NCBI GenBank assembly: GCA_008501785.1 | Contig: QQUD01000842.1 | Span: 1-8,237, forward strand | Origin: Chloroflexota bacterium | GTDB lineage: Bacteria > Chloroflexota > Anaerolineae > Promineifilales > Promineifilaceae | Direction: 5' to 3' | Length of the DNA: 8,237 bases | Part shown: positions 1 through 4,852 of the stretch, piece by piece | Layout of the letters: every line of letters begins with the position of its first letter | Numbering within the stretch: position 1 is the first letter of the stretch | Made by a program: the position numbers and the translations under genes | The notes under the pieces: generated by a model | Told to the model about the DNA's origin: nothing | What the model saw: the letters and a program-made list of their open reading frames with translations, nothing else | Database searches by the model: none

Positions 1-993
1 CGTCGCCCTGAAGAGATAGCATTTGGTCACAATATGACCAGCCTCACTTTCAGCATGAGCCGCGCTATCAGCCGTACCTGGCAGGCTGGCGACGAAATCA
101 TTGTCACCCGGTTGGATCATGATGCCAATATCTCCCCTTGGTTGATGGCTGCTGAAGATAGAGGGGTGACGGTGCGCTGGTTGGATTTTAATCCTGAAGA
201 TTGCACACTCATGCTGGAAACATTGCCAGATTTACTTAATGAGAAGACGCGCTTGTTGGCTATTACCTACGCGTCCAATGCAGTGGGATCGATATCTGAC
301 GTGGCGCGTGCCACAAAATTGGCGCATGATGCAGGCGCATGGGTCTATATTGATTCTGTGCATTATGCACCCCATGGTCCGATTGATGTGCAGGCGATTG
401 ATTGTGAATTTCTGGTGTGCAGCGTCTATAAATTTTTCGGCCCTCACACGGGCGTTCTCTACGGAAAGTTTGACCTTTTGGAAAGTTTGACAGCCTATAA
501 AGTGCGACCTGCACCTGCTCATGCACCGGGCAAATGGGAAACCGGCACGCAAAGCTTTGAAAGTTTAGCTGGTGTCACGGCGGCGATTGATTATTTAGCA
601 GCGATTGGGGGGGATGGTGGCAGTCGTCGTCAACGATTAGAGCAGGCGATGCAGATAACGAAGCAGTATGAGATGGTGTTGAGTGAGCGGTTTTTAAGGG
701 GCGTAACGGCCGTTTCCGGGTTACGCGTCTATGGCATCACCGATGTCGAGCGACTCGATGAACGGACGCCTACTTTTGCAGTAAGTCTAGAAGGGTTTAC
801 GCCTGCTGAAGTAGCTGCAAAATTGGGTGAGGAAGGCATTTTTGTTTGGAATGGACATTATTACGCTATTGCGGTAATGGAGCGATTGGGTTTGCTGGAG
901 AAAGGTGGGCTGGTGCGTATTGGATTTGCTCATTACAACACAGTTGACGAGGTGGATCGATTGATCGCAGTTTTGCAAACAATGCCCAATTGA
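1..993 (+). CDS. Class V aminotransferase, cysteine desulfurase-like (VC1184-type), 5'-truncated
   Basis: The reading frame is open from the first base (it begins RRPEEIAFGHNMTSLTFSMS), so the gene starts upstream; the ATG at 34 is internal. This is a fold-type I PLP enzyme. Visible motifs are the LDHDAN segment (bases 112-129), the cofactor-binding YIDSVHYAPHG (Asp codon 352, His codon 361), and the Schiff-base lysine in VYKFFGPHTG (Lys codon 430). KWETGTQSFE follows, then the C-terminal small domain ending in VRIGFAHYNTVDEVDRL. These match the cysteine-desulfurase-related subfamily typified by Vibrio VC1184. Where SufS-type enzymes carry the persulfide cysteine (GHHCA-like), this protein reads GHYYA (codons 853-867). 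It therefore probably does not work as a standard desulfurase, and its substrate is unknown. The segment VTAVSG at 703-720 is encoded by the iterated palindrome. Family assignment is firm; function is not. Confidence 0.9.
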   Translation, partial: RRPEEIAFGHNMTSLTFSMSRAISRTWQAGDEIIVTRLDHDANISPWLMAAEDRGVTVRWLDFNPEDCTLMLETLPDLLNEKTRLLAITYASNAVGSISDVARATKLAHDAGAWVYIDSVHYAPHGPIDVQAIDCEFLVCSVYKFFGPHTGVLYGKFDLLESLTAYKVRPAPAHAPGKWETGTQSFESLAGVTAAIDYLAAIGGDGGSRRQRLEQAMQITKQYEMVLSERFLRGVTAVSGLRVYGITDVERLDERTPTFAVSLEGFTPAEVAAKLGEEGIFVWNGHYYAIAVMERLGLLEKGGLVRIGFAHYNTVDEVDRLIAVLQTMPN

Positions 994-1003
994 GCTTGTT
1001 TTT
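977..1003 (+). terminator. Possible intrinsic terminator of the aminotransferase gene
   Basis: AAACAA(t)GC at 977-985 can pair with GCTTGTTT at 994-1001, giving eight pairs with one bulged T and an 8-base loop that contains the stop codon. The 3' arm runs directly into TTTTT ending at 1003. The stem is AT-rich, so termination may be partial. Confidence 0.35.
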
Positions 1004-1071
1004 ACCATAGATTTTGAAATAGTGATTTGATGAGTGAATACTAATCCTGGCGGCGTAGTAAGAATGGCTGG

Positions 1072-1100
1072 TTGACTTGGCCGGATGTGTGTGCCATAAT
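1072..1100 (+). promoter_or_regulatory. Sigma-70-type promoter for the small RNA/leader unit
   Basis: TTGACT at 1072-1077 (5/6 to the -35 consensus) and CATAAT at 1095-1100 (5/6 to the -10 consensus) are separated by exactly 17 bp. The predicted transcript start is near 1107. This is the best -35/-10 pair I found in the window. It points toward the hairpin-rich segment and homoserine dehydrogenase. Confidence 0.65.
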
Positions 1101-1109
1101 GCACACATC
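1084..1109. promoter_or_regulatory. Operator-like dyad centred on the -10 box
   Basis: TGTGTGC (1088-1094) and GCACACA (1101-1107) form a perfect 7-bp inverted repeat whose 6-bp centre is the -10 hexamer CATAAT. An alternative register gives GATGTGTG (1084-1091) with CACACATC (1102-1109). A dyad exactly straddling a -10 box is a typical repressor site. It could also fold as a weak hairpin in readthrough RNA. No regulator is encoded in the window. Confidence 0.45.
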
Positions 1110-1158
1110 ATTTTCCTTATTTATTTGCGGCAATAGCTGCACAGCTATCTTTATAATA

Positions 1159-1214
1159 AGGAGGTGGTGCTAATGGATAGTTATTTATGTAGACATGCTG
1201 TAGCACTGCCTCCT
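1159..1214 (+). promoter_or_regulatory. Shine-Dalgarno-sequestering hairpin (structure A)
   Basis: AGGAGGTGGTGCTA (1159-1172) pairs along all 14 bases with TAGCACTGCCTCCT (1201-1214): 12 Watson-Crick pairs plus two G-U wobbles in the middle. The 5' arm is the ribosome binding site and ends one base before the ATG at 1173, so this fold would block translation of the small ORF. Confidence 0.55.
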
Positions 1215-1226
1215 CGCAAGAGTTGA
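1173..1226 (+). CDS. Possible 17-residue leader or micropeptide
   Basis: ATG at 1173 follows AGGAGG (1159-1164) with an 8-base gap, the strongest ribosome binding site in the window. The frame reads MDSYLCRHAVALPPRKS and stops at TGA 1224-1226. No amino acid run points to a classical attenuator: there is no Thr, Ile or Met repeat, as would be expected for a threonine-pathway leader. The Pro-Pro pair is encoded by the bases that pair with the Shine-Dalgarno site. A ribosome on this ORF would disrupt both hairpins A and B. It may be a regulatory leader peptide, a short protein, or a chance ORF in a structured RNA. Confidence 0.4.
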   Translation: MDSYLCRHAVALPPRKS

Positions 1227-1241
1227 TGGTGCTACAGCATG
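1194..1241 (+). promoter_or_regulatory. Competing hairpin (structure B)
   Basis: CATGCTGTAGCAC (1194-1206) and GTGCTACAGCATG (1229-1241) form a perfect 13-bp stem with a 22-base loop. The stem uses TAGCAC (1201-1206), which hairpin A also needs, so A and B cannot coexist. When B forms, the Shine-Dalgarno site is free. B ends two bases before the terminator stem, so the two could stack coaxially. Confidence 0.6.
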
Positions 1242-1242
1242 G

Positions 1243-1281
1243 CGAAAGGTCTTGTCTTCGGACAAGGCCTTTCGTTTTTTT
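1243..1281 (+). terminator. Strong intrinsic terminator with a UUCG tetraloop
   Basis: CGAAAGGTCTTGTC (1243-1256) pairs with GACAAGGCCTTTCG (1261-1274) as a 14-bp stem with one G-U pair. The loop is TTCG closed by C-G, the extra-stable tetraloop, and seven T residues follow (1275-1281). Confidence 0.92.
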
Positions 1282-1303
1282 AGGGGGTCTGTATAATCTG
1301 TAG

Positions 1304-1343
1304 TTACACAGAGTTTACAGAGGAAACACAAAGTTACACTGAG
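1304..1343. repeat. Degenerate 10-bp tandem repeat, four units
   Basis: Four consecutive 10-base units read TTACACAGAG, TTTACAGAGG, AAACACAAAG and TTACACTGAG. They lie between the leader terminator and the ribosome binding site of homoserine dehydrogenase. Runs of ACACAGAG-like units are a common type of intergenic repeat in bacteria. No function is evident. A TATAAT at 1292-1297 just upstream lacks a convincing -35 partner. Confidence 0.5.
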
Positions 1344-1361
1344 ATTTGGGAGAATTATTGA

Positions 1362-2432
1362 ATGATGAAGATGGTCCCTGTTATTTTGTTTGGTGCTGGT
1401 GGTGTAGGTCGAGCGTTGTTGCAGCAGTTGATTGATAGCAAATATCCCGTTGCCGAGCGCAATCAGGTTGAATTTCAAGTGGTGGCGGTGACGGATAGTC
1501 GCAGTTGGTTGTTGGAACCAGATGGGATGGGTGTTGGTCAGCTGCGTGATGTGATGTTGGCGAAGAAAAACGGCCGTTCTCTCAACGACACATCTGACCG
1601 CCCCACAGACCTGCAAATTTTGCAATATGTGGCGGCTGCAATTGATGAACCGGGGATTGTGGTGGATGTAACGGCCGTTTCCGGCATGGAACCCGTCCTC
1701 GACTTTGCCCTTGAACAAGGCTATGGCGTCGCCCTCGCCAATAAAAAAGCGATGGCTGGCCCTTGGGCAACCGCCCAAAATTATTACAATCATTCACTGG
1801 TACGGCACGAATCAACCGTCGGCGGTGGGCAGCCGGTGATTGCTACCCTGCGCTACTTGCTCGATGTCAACGACCCGATTTATGCAATTGAAGGGCAGTT
1901 AAGCGGCAGTTTGGGCTTTATTTGTGGAAAGCTTGACCAGGGCGTACCATTTTCTAAAGCAGTTGCTGAAGCCAAAGCACTTGGTTTTACCGAGCCAGAC
2001 CCGCGTGATGATTTGGGCGGCATGGATGCGATGCGCAAAGTGATGATTTTAGGCCGGATGGCTGGTTGGCCTCTAGAAGAAAGGAATATTGAGGTTGAAT
2101 CTTTATATCCACCCGAATTGGCAGACCTTTCTGTTGACGAATTTATGGAGCAAGTACAAACGCTCGATGCGGCGATGAAGCTGCGTGTGGAAGCGGCTGC
2201 AGCTGCGGGTAATGTGCTGCGCTTTGTGGCCGAGTTGGAAGAAGGTCGTGGTTCGGTTGGTTTAAAACCAATTCCAGCCACAAGCGCCTTATCTAACTTA
2301 AAATACATCAGCTTTCGCACAGAACGTTACAATGACGAAGCGTTGCTAATTGGTGGCAAAGGCGCTGGCGTAGAAATGACGGCCGCTGGCGTGCTGGGCG
2401 ATATGATTGACTTAGCTCGCGAAAATTTTTAG
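1362..2432 (+). CDS. hom: Homoserine dehydrogenase, monofunctional, without ACT domain
   Basis: It reduces aspartate 4-semialdehyde to homoserine, the branch point to threonine and methionine, using NAD(P)H in the cytoplasm. The N-terminal Rossmann motif GAGGVG is at residues 11-16. ANKKAM (126-131) and ESTVGGG (150-156) mark the dinucleotide/substrate region. The catalytic segment GFTEPDPRDDLGGMDAMRK contains Glu211, Asp217, Asp222 and Lys226, aligned with yeast Glu208, Asp214, Asp219 and Lys223. The protein ends at 356 residues, so the C-terminal ACT domain of the ~430-residue bacterial form is absent and allosteric threonine feedback through it is unlikely. GGGAG (1348-1352) lies 9 bases before the first ATG; the adjacent second ATG at 1365 is an alternative. 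Two iterated palindromes fall in the gene (NGR at 1569, TAV at 1670). No partner pathway gene is adjacent. Confidence 0.92.
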   Translation: MMKMVPVILFGAGGVGRALLQQLIDSKYPVAERNQVEFQVVAVTDSRSWLLEPDGMGVGQLRDVMLAKKNGRSLNDTSDRPTDLQILQYVAAAIDEPGIVVDVTAVSGMEPVLDFALEQGYGVALANKKAMAGPWATAQNYYNHSLVRHESTVGGGQPVIATLRYLLDVNDPIYAIEGQLSGSLGFICGKLDQGVPFSKAVAEAKALGFTEPDPRDDLGGMDAMRKVMILGRMAGWPLEERNIEVESLYPPELADLSVDEFMEQVQTLDAAMKLRVEAAAAAGNVLRFVAELEEGRGSVGLKPIPATSALSNLKYISFRTERYNDEALLIGGKGAGVEMTAAGVLGDMIDLARENF

Positions 2433-2473
2433 TAAACATTAGGAGTAGTGGCTTTAGCTGGATGAAGCATGAA

Positions 2474-2482
2474 TGGTATAAT
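2474..2482 (+). promoter_or_regulatory. Extended -10 promoter giving a likely leaderless mRNA
   Basis: TGGTATAAT is a perfect extended -10 element (TGnTATAAT) with TATAAT at 2477-2482. The -35 region is poor (TTTAGC at 2453-2458), as is usual for extended -10 promoters. Six bases separate the hexamer from the ATG at 2489, so transcription would start at, or within a base or two of, that A. Confidence 0.6.
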
Positions 2483-2488
2483 GCACCT

Positions 2489-2923
2489 ATGGCAATCTCG
2501 GAAAAATGGCAACAGTTCTCACCCTTACCGGCTGACATCCATGATCGGTTGTCACAGTTAACCGCTCTTTTTACAGGGGAAGGAGTTTTGCTTGCCTATC
2601 TCTTTGGCTCACTCGTAAACGCTGGGGCAGCGCATGATGTGGATCTGGCTCTGCTGCTGCCCCTTGAATCAAAACGGCCGTACCATCTTCGCCCCGCTAT
2701 CATCGACATCTTGGGAACGGAACGGATAGACATCGTTGATCTACGACGCGCTTCTCCTGTGTTAAAATTTGAGATTATTCGCAGCGGAAACTGTCTTTAT
2801 GCGAGTGGCGATGACCAGCAGTTCATGTTTGAAACGGCCGTTATTCGCCAATATCAAGATACAGCTGTTTGGCGACAACACCAACAAGAAATTTTGAAAG
2901 CAAGGATGCTGCAATGGTCTTAA
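2489..2923 (+). CDS. mntA: MntA-like minimal nucleotidyltransferase, antitoxin of a HepT/MntA pair
   Basis: In type VII toxin-antitoxin pairs MntA silences the HEPN RNase HepT by adding AMP to a tyrosine in its active site. This protein has the MNT signature: FGS (residues 39-41), then the metal-binding pair Asp50/Asp52 in HDVDLALLL. A third acidic candidate lies in RIDIVDL (Asp81 or Asp84). The GS-to-DxD gap is eight residues, slightly short for the family. I chose ATG 2489 (144 residues) because a TATAAT box ends six bases upstream, which predicts a leaderless transcript. The in-frame ATG at 2462 would add nine residues but lies upstream of that box, and its nearest AGGAG is about 16 bases away. 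The next gene overlaps by 10 bases, so the two are cotranscribed. Two palindromes occur here (2673, 2833). Confidence 0.8.
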   Translation: MAISEKWQQFSPLPADIHDRLSQLTALFTGEGVLLAYLFGSLVNAGAAHDVDLALLLPLESKRPYHLRPAIIDILGTERIDIVDLRRASPVLKFEIIRSGNCLYASGDDQQFMFETAVIRQYQDTAVWRQHQQEILKARMLQWS

Positions 2924-3381
2924 AGGAAAGCGTCATTATCACGCGCCTCAAAGAATTGGATTCAGTCCTGCAAGAACTATCCCAATATCGCCATATCTCG
3001 CAGGCAGTACTGCAAACCGATCTCAGTAAACGTTGGATTATCGAACGTGGATTGATTGCCGCTGCATCGCTCATTCTTGATATAGCTAATCACATTCTAT
3101 CTGGACACTTTGGCCAATATCCTGACACCTATGAGCAAAGCCTGATTGGTTTGGAAACAGAAAAGGTCATATCAACCACTCTCTACCAACAGCTAAAAGG
3201 TTTAGGTGGGTTCCGAGCAATGCGGAATACAGATTTGTTCCTTACTCAAATCCGCTGTTCCCTACTCATCAAGCAACTTAAACGGCGACTGAATAATGCT
3301 GCGATTCCGCTGCAGCGCCACATCCGTTTCCTTTTCATATTCGCCGATGGTGCCAGCATCCAGGTGGAGGACGGCATATAG
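2914..3381 (+). CDS. HepT-like HEPN toxin with degenerate active site and aberrant C-terminus
   Basis: The start at 2914 follows AGGA (2903-2906) and gives MVLKESVIITRLKELDSVLQEL, the usual HepT N-terminus. The ORF also extends upstream to 2869, inside mntA, without a ribosome site. The helical body continues through ILDIANHILSGHFGQYPDTYEQSLIGLETEKVIS, typical of HepT. The next segment should be a GFRNxLVHxY-type active site (RX4HXY, the RNase motif and AMPylation target). Here it reads GFRAMRNTDLFLTQI (bases 3208-3252): no His and no Tyr. After KQLKRRLNN the last 30 or so residues do not resemble the family, and they lie on the coding strand's complement of the next gene. I infer a decayed or neutralised toxin. 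It is also the only sizeable gene here without the iterated palindrome. Confidence 0.7.
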   Translation: MVLKESVIITRLKELDSVLQELSQYRHISQAVLQTDLSKRWIIERGLIAAASLILDIANHILSGHFGQYPDTYEQSLIGLETEKVISTTLYQQLKGLGGFRAMRNTDLFLTQIRCSLLIKQLKRRLNNAAIPLQRHIRFLFIFADGASIQVEDGI

Positions 3382-4749
3382 ATTTTCGGTAACGGCCGTT
3401 TCATCCACCACCACCATCAGATTTCGATTAATTCCTGGCCGCAACTGCTCAAGTCCAATTATTTCACCCACTACGCCGTTGCTTTGATTATGAATAGTAA
3501 TCCAGGCAGGTACATCGACCACTGCCAATGGAACAAATACAGTCGTTTCATCATTATCCACAGTGCCGGCTTGATCGCGTGTGATTACGTAATTGCCCGG
3601 TGTGGTGTTGAATGTAAACGGATCGGGTACACGGCCGTTATACAAACGCGGCGGGTCATTCGCCGGAAAATCAAAATTGTCACCCACGGTTGTATCTTCG
3701 TGGACGAAGAGGAAGAGTTGGGGGGTAACGGCCGTTTCAATAATTTCTATGACTATTTGTTCATTCACGCCATCTTCCAAAAATTCAGACCCAATAATCA
3801 GCCCAGGCATATCGCCATCATCATAGTAAACGACAACATGACTTGGGCCATTGCTGATAATGCGTTCTACCGTAATGGTGCCATCAATCACTGGTTGATC
3901 AAACGCCACAATGTCAGGTGGCAGCGTTACGTCAAACATGTTGCTAACCATGCTGCCGCCCACCAAAATGGGTAAATCTTCGCCAGGGATGTCGAGTATG
4001 CGAGAACGGCCGTTATCTTCATACAAAATCGCTGCCAGTGCTGGTGTGGCTTCTCGCCATAAAATGGGCACGACAAAGTTGTTGTGCAGACCTGCCTCGA
4101 CATAAGCCGAGCCTAAAATATCCTCAATTGCACCGTTGCTGGTGGCGTGAACAACCAGCCAACTTGGTTTTACAGCCAGCAGCGTGTCAATCAGAACCAG
4201 TCCATCTTCTGCAATATCTTGATCATCCACCTCAACAACAGGGAGCGTAACTTCAATGTCTACATTAAATGTTGCTGATGGTTGTTCATCGCTAGAGACG
4301 GGTTGATCGGCGCCTAGAAATTCAAAGGTTCCAATTTGACCGCTATCTTCATGCAGCACAACAATGAGCATTTTTGTGACGTTTAGGGGGTCTACGATCA
4401 CTTCAATATCTTTGCTGCTGCCTGCAGGCACGCCACTAAAACCAATTGGGACAGCTTCTCCGCTGTCTGGTTGGGCAAGAATCACAACCCAACCAGGCTC
4501 AGTCATAAAGACGGACGAAACTACCAACACACCGTCATCTGAAACCGCTTGATCCGCCACCACAACGGTGGGGGCAAATGGGGTTGCCGAAGGGCGCGGT
4601 GTGCGGGTAGGGGTTGGTGAGGGGATGGGGGTAGATGTGGGCAAAACGGCCGTTTCTACTGGCGTTGGTGTTACGTTCGGCGCATCATCCGCACAGGCAG
4701 TCACGCCCCACATCATCAAAATCACAATAAAAATAATAAATTTTCGCAT
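3262..4749 (-). CDS. Lipoprotein with four tandem DUF7282-like domains
   Basis: The start is ATG 4749, preceded by AGAGAG five bases upstream; an in-frame TTG at 4770 is less likely. Residues 1-18 are a signal peptide (MRKFIIFIVILMMWG) with lipobox VTAC, giving an acylated Cys19 and export to the outer membrane face. A Pro/Thr linker (about 24-61) follows, then four beta-rich repeats at about 62-151, 172-261, 280-368 and 387-472. Each repeat has DQ near its start, a P-x-W-(V/I)-x-(I/V) strand or variant, an (I/L)G turn, and an LHEDxG-like strand near its end. The pattern resembles DUF7282 domains of archaea and Chloroflexota, whose function is unknown. The final ~20 residues (after IGEYE) diverge from the repeat and lie over the hepT 3' end. 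Five palindromes occur here (3391, 3630, 3727, 4005, 4645). A cell-surface binding or structural role is inferred. Confidence 0.75.
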   Translation of the reverse strand: MRKFIIFIVILMMWGVTACADDAPNVTPTPVETAVLPTSTPIPSPTPTRTPRPSATPFAPTVVVADQAVSDDGVLVVSSVFMTEPGWVVILAQPDSGEAVPIGFSGVPAGSSKDIEVIVDPLNVTKMLIVVLHEDSGQIGTFEFLGADQPVSSDEQPSATFNVDIEVTLPVVEVDDQDIAEDGLVLIDTLLAVKPSWLVVHATSNGAIEDILGSAYVEAGLHNNFVVPILWREATPALAAILYEDNGRSRILDIPGEDLPILVGGSMVSNMFDVTLPPDIVAFDQPVIDGTITVERIISNGPSHVVVYYDDGDMPGLIIGSEFLEDGVNEQIVIEIIETAVTPQLFLFVHEDTTVGDNFDFPANDPPRLYNGRVPDPFTFNTTPGNYVITRDQAGTVDNDETTVFVPLAVVDVPAWITIHNQSNGVVGEIIGLEQLRPGINRNLMVVVDETAVTENLYAVLHLDAGTIGEYEKETDVALQRNRSIIQSPFKLLDE

Positions 4750-4753
4750 AGAA

Positions 4754-4784
4754 ACTCTCTCGCATGTCAATTATTTCAGAGAGT
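4754..4784 (-). promoter_or_regulatory. Inverted repeat covering the lipoprotein ribosome binding site
   Basis: ACTCTCT (4754-4760) and AGAGAGT (4778-4784) are a perfect 7-bp inverted repeat with a 17-base spacer. On the - strand one arm is the AGAGAG Shine-Dalgarno-like site of the lipoprotein gene and the other lies at the predicted mRNA 5' end. The hairpin could therefore limit translation. Confidence 0.35.
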
Positions 4785-4785
4785 G

Positions 4786-4813
4786 ATTTTATGCTGTTCC
4801 CAATGGGTGGCAA
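4786..4813 (-). promoter_or_regulatory. Promoter of the lipoprotein gene
   Basis: Read on the - strand, TTGCCA (4813-4808) and TAAAAT (4791-4786) each match the sigma-70 consensus at five of six positions and are 16 bp apart. Transcription would begin near 4779, giving a leader of about 30 bases before ATG 4749. Confidence 0.5.
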
Positions 4814-4852
4814 GTTTCAATGAAGAATCCCTTCGGGTTCGTTCGTTTTTAA

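Larger units (their letters stand above)
1107..1281 (+). ncRNA. Candidate structured small RNA / leader transcript (about 175 nt)
   Basis: The segment between a good promoter (-10 at 1095-1100) and a very strong intrinsic terminator (1243-1281) would give a discrete RNA of about 175 nt. It contains a small dyad, ATAGCTG (1133-1139) with CAGCTAT (1142-1148). It also has a strong Shine-Dalgarno site with a 17-codon ORF (1173-1226), and two mutually exclusive hairpins (1159-1172 with 1201-1214; 1194-1206 with 1229-1241). It does not match any RNA family I can recognise: no T-box consensus, no SAM riboswitch core, no SRP or 6S signature. It may be an independent small RNA, a small mRNA for a micropeptide, or an attenuating leader for the homoserine dehydrogenase gene 80 bases downstream. 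I see no antiterminator that would open the terminator stem, which favours a separate unit. Confidence 0.55.

Noticed and set aside
34..993. ATG at 34 as the start of the aminotransferase
   Set aside because: The residues encoded at 1-33 (RRPEEIAFGHN) continue the family sequence, so the gene begins outside the window.
1152..1157. Second promoter from TATAAT just before the AGGAGG site
   Set aside because: The best -35 candidate, TTGCGG at 1125-1130, is 21 bp away, and a start there would cut off most of the ribosome binding site. It is probably AT-rich leader sequence.
1173..1226. Classical threonine or isoleucine attenuator peptide
   Set aside because: The 17 codons contain no Thr or Ile, and neither hairpin A nor B overlaps the terminator stem, so stalling would not obviously control termination.
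1107..1281. T-box or SAM-type riboswitch for the homoserine dehydrogenase leader
   Set aside because: No T-box sequence, no specifier loop layout and no SAM riboswitch core could be found.
1185..1793. 202-residue ORF on the - strand opposite homoserine dehydrogenase
   Set aside because: It runs antisense through the RNA unit and the catalytic gene, has no ribosome site and resembles no protein family. It is a shadow frame.
3484..3975. 163-residue + strand ORF inside the lipoprotein region
   Set aside because: The - strand frame has a signal peptide, lipobox and four repeats. The + frame shows only composition echoes of these.
4825..4840. Intrinsic terminator after the GNAT gene
   Set aside because: The stem is six pairs with a bulge. 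The nearby T-run (4846-4850) lies on the + strand side, where no gene ends; the - strand has no U-tract.
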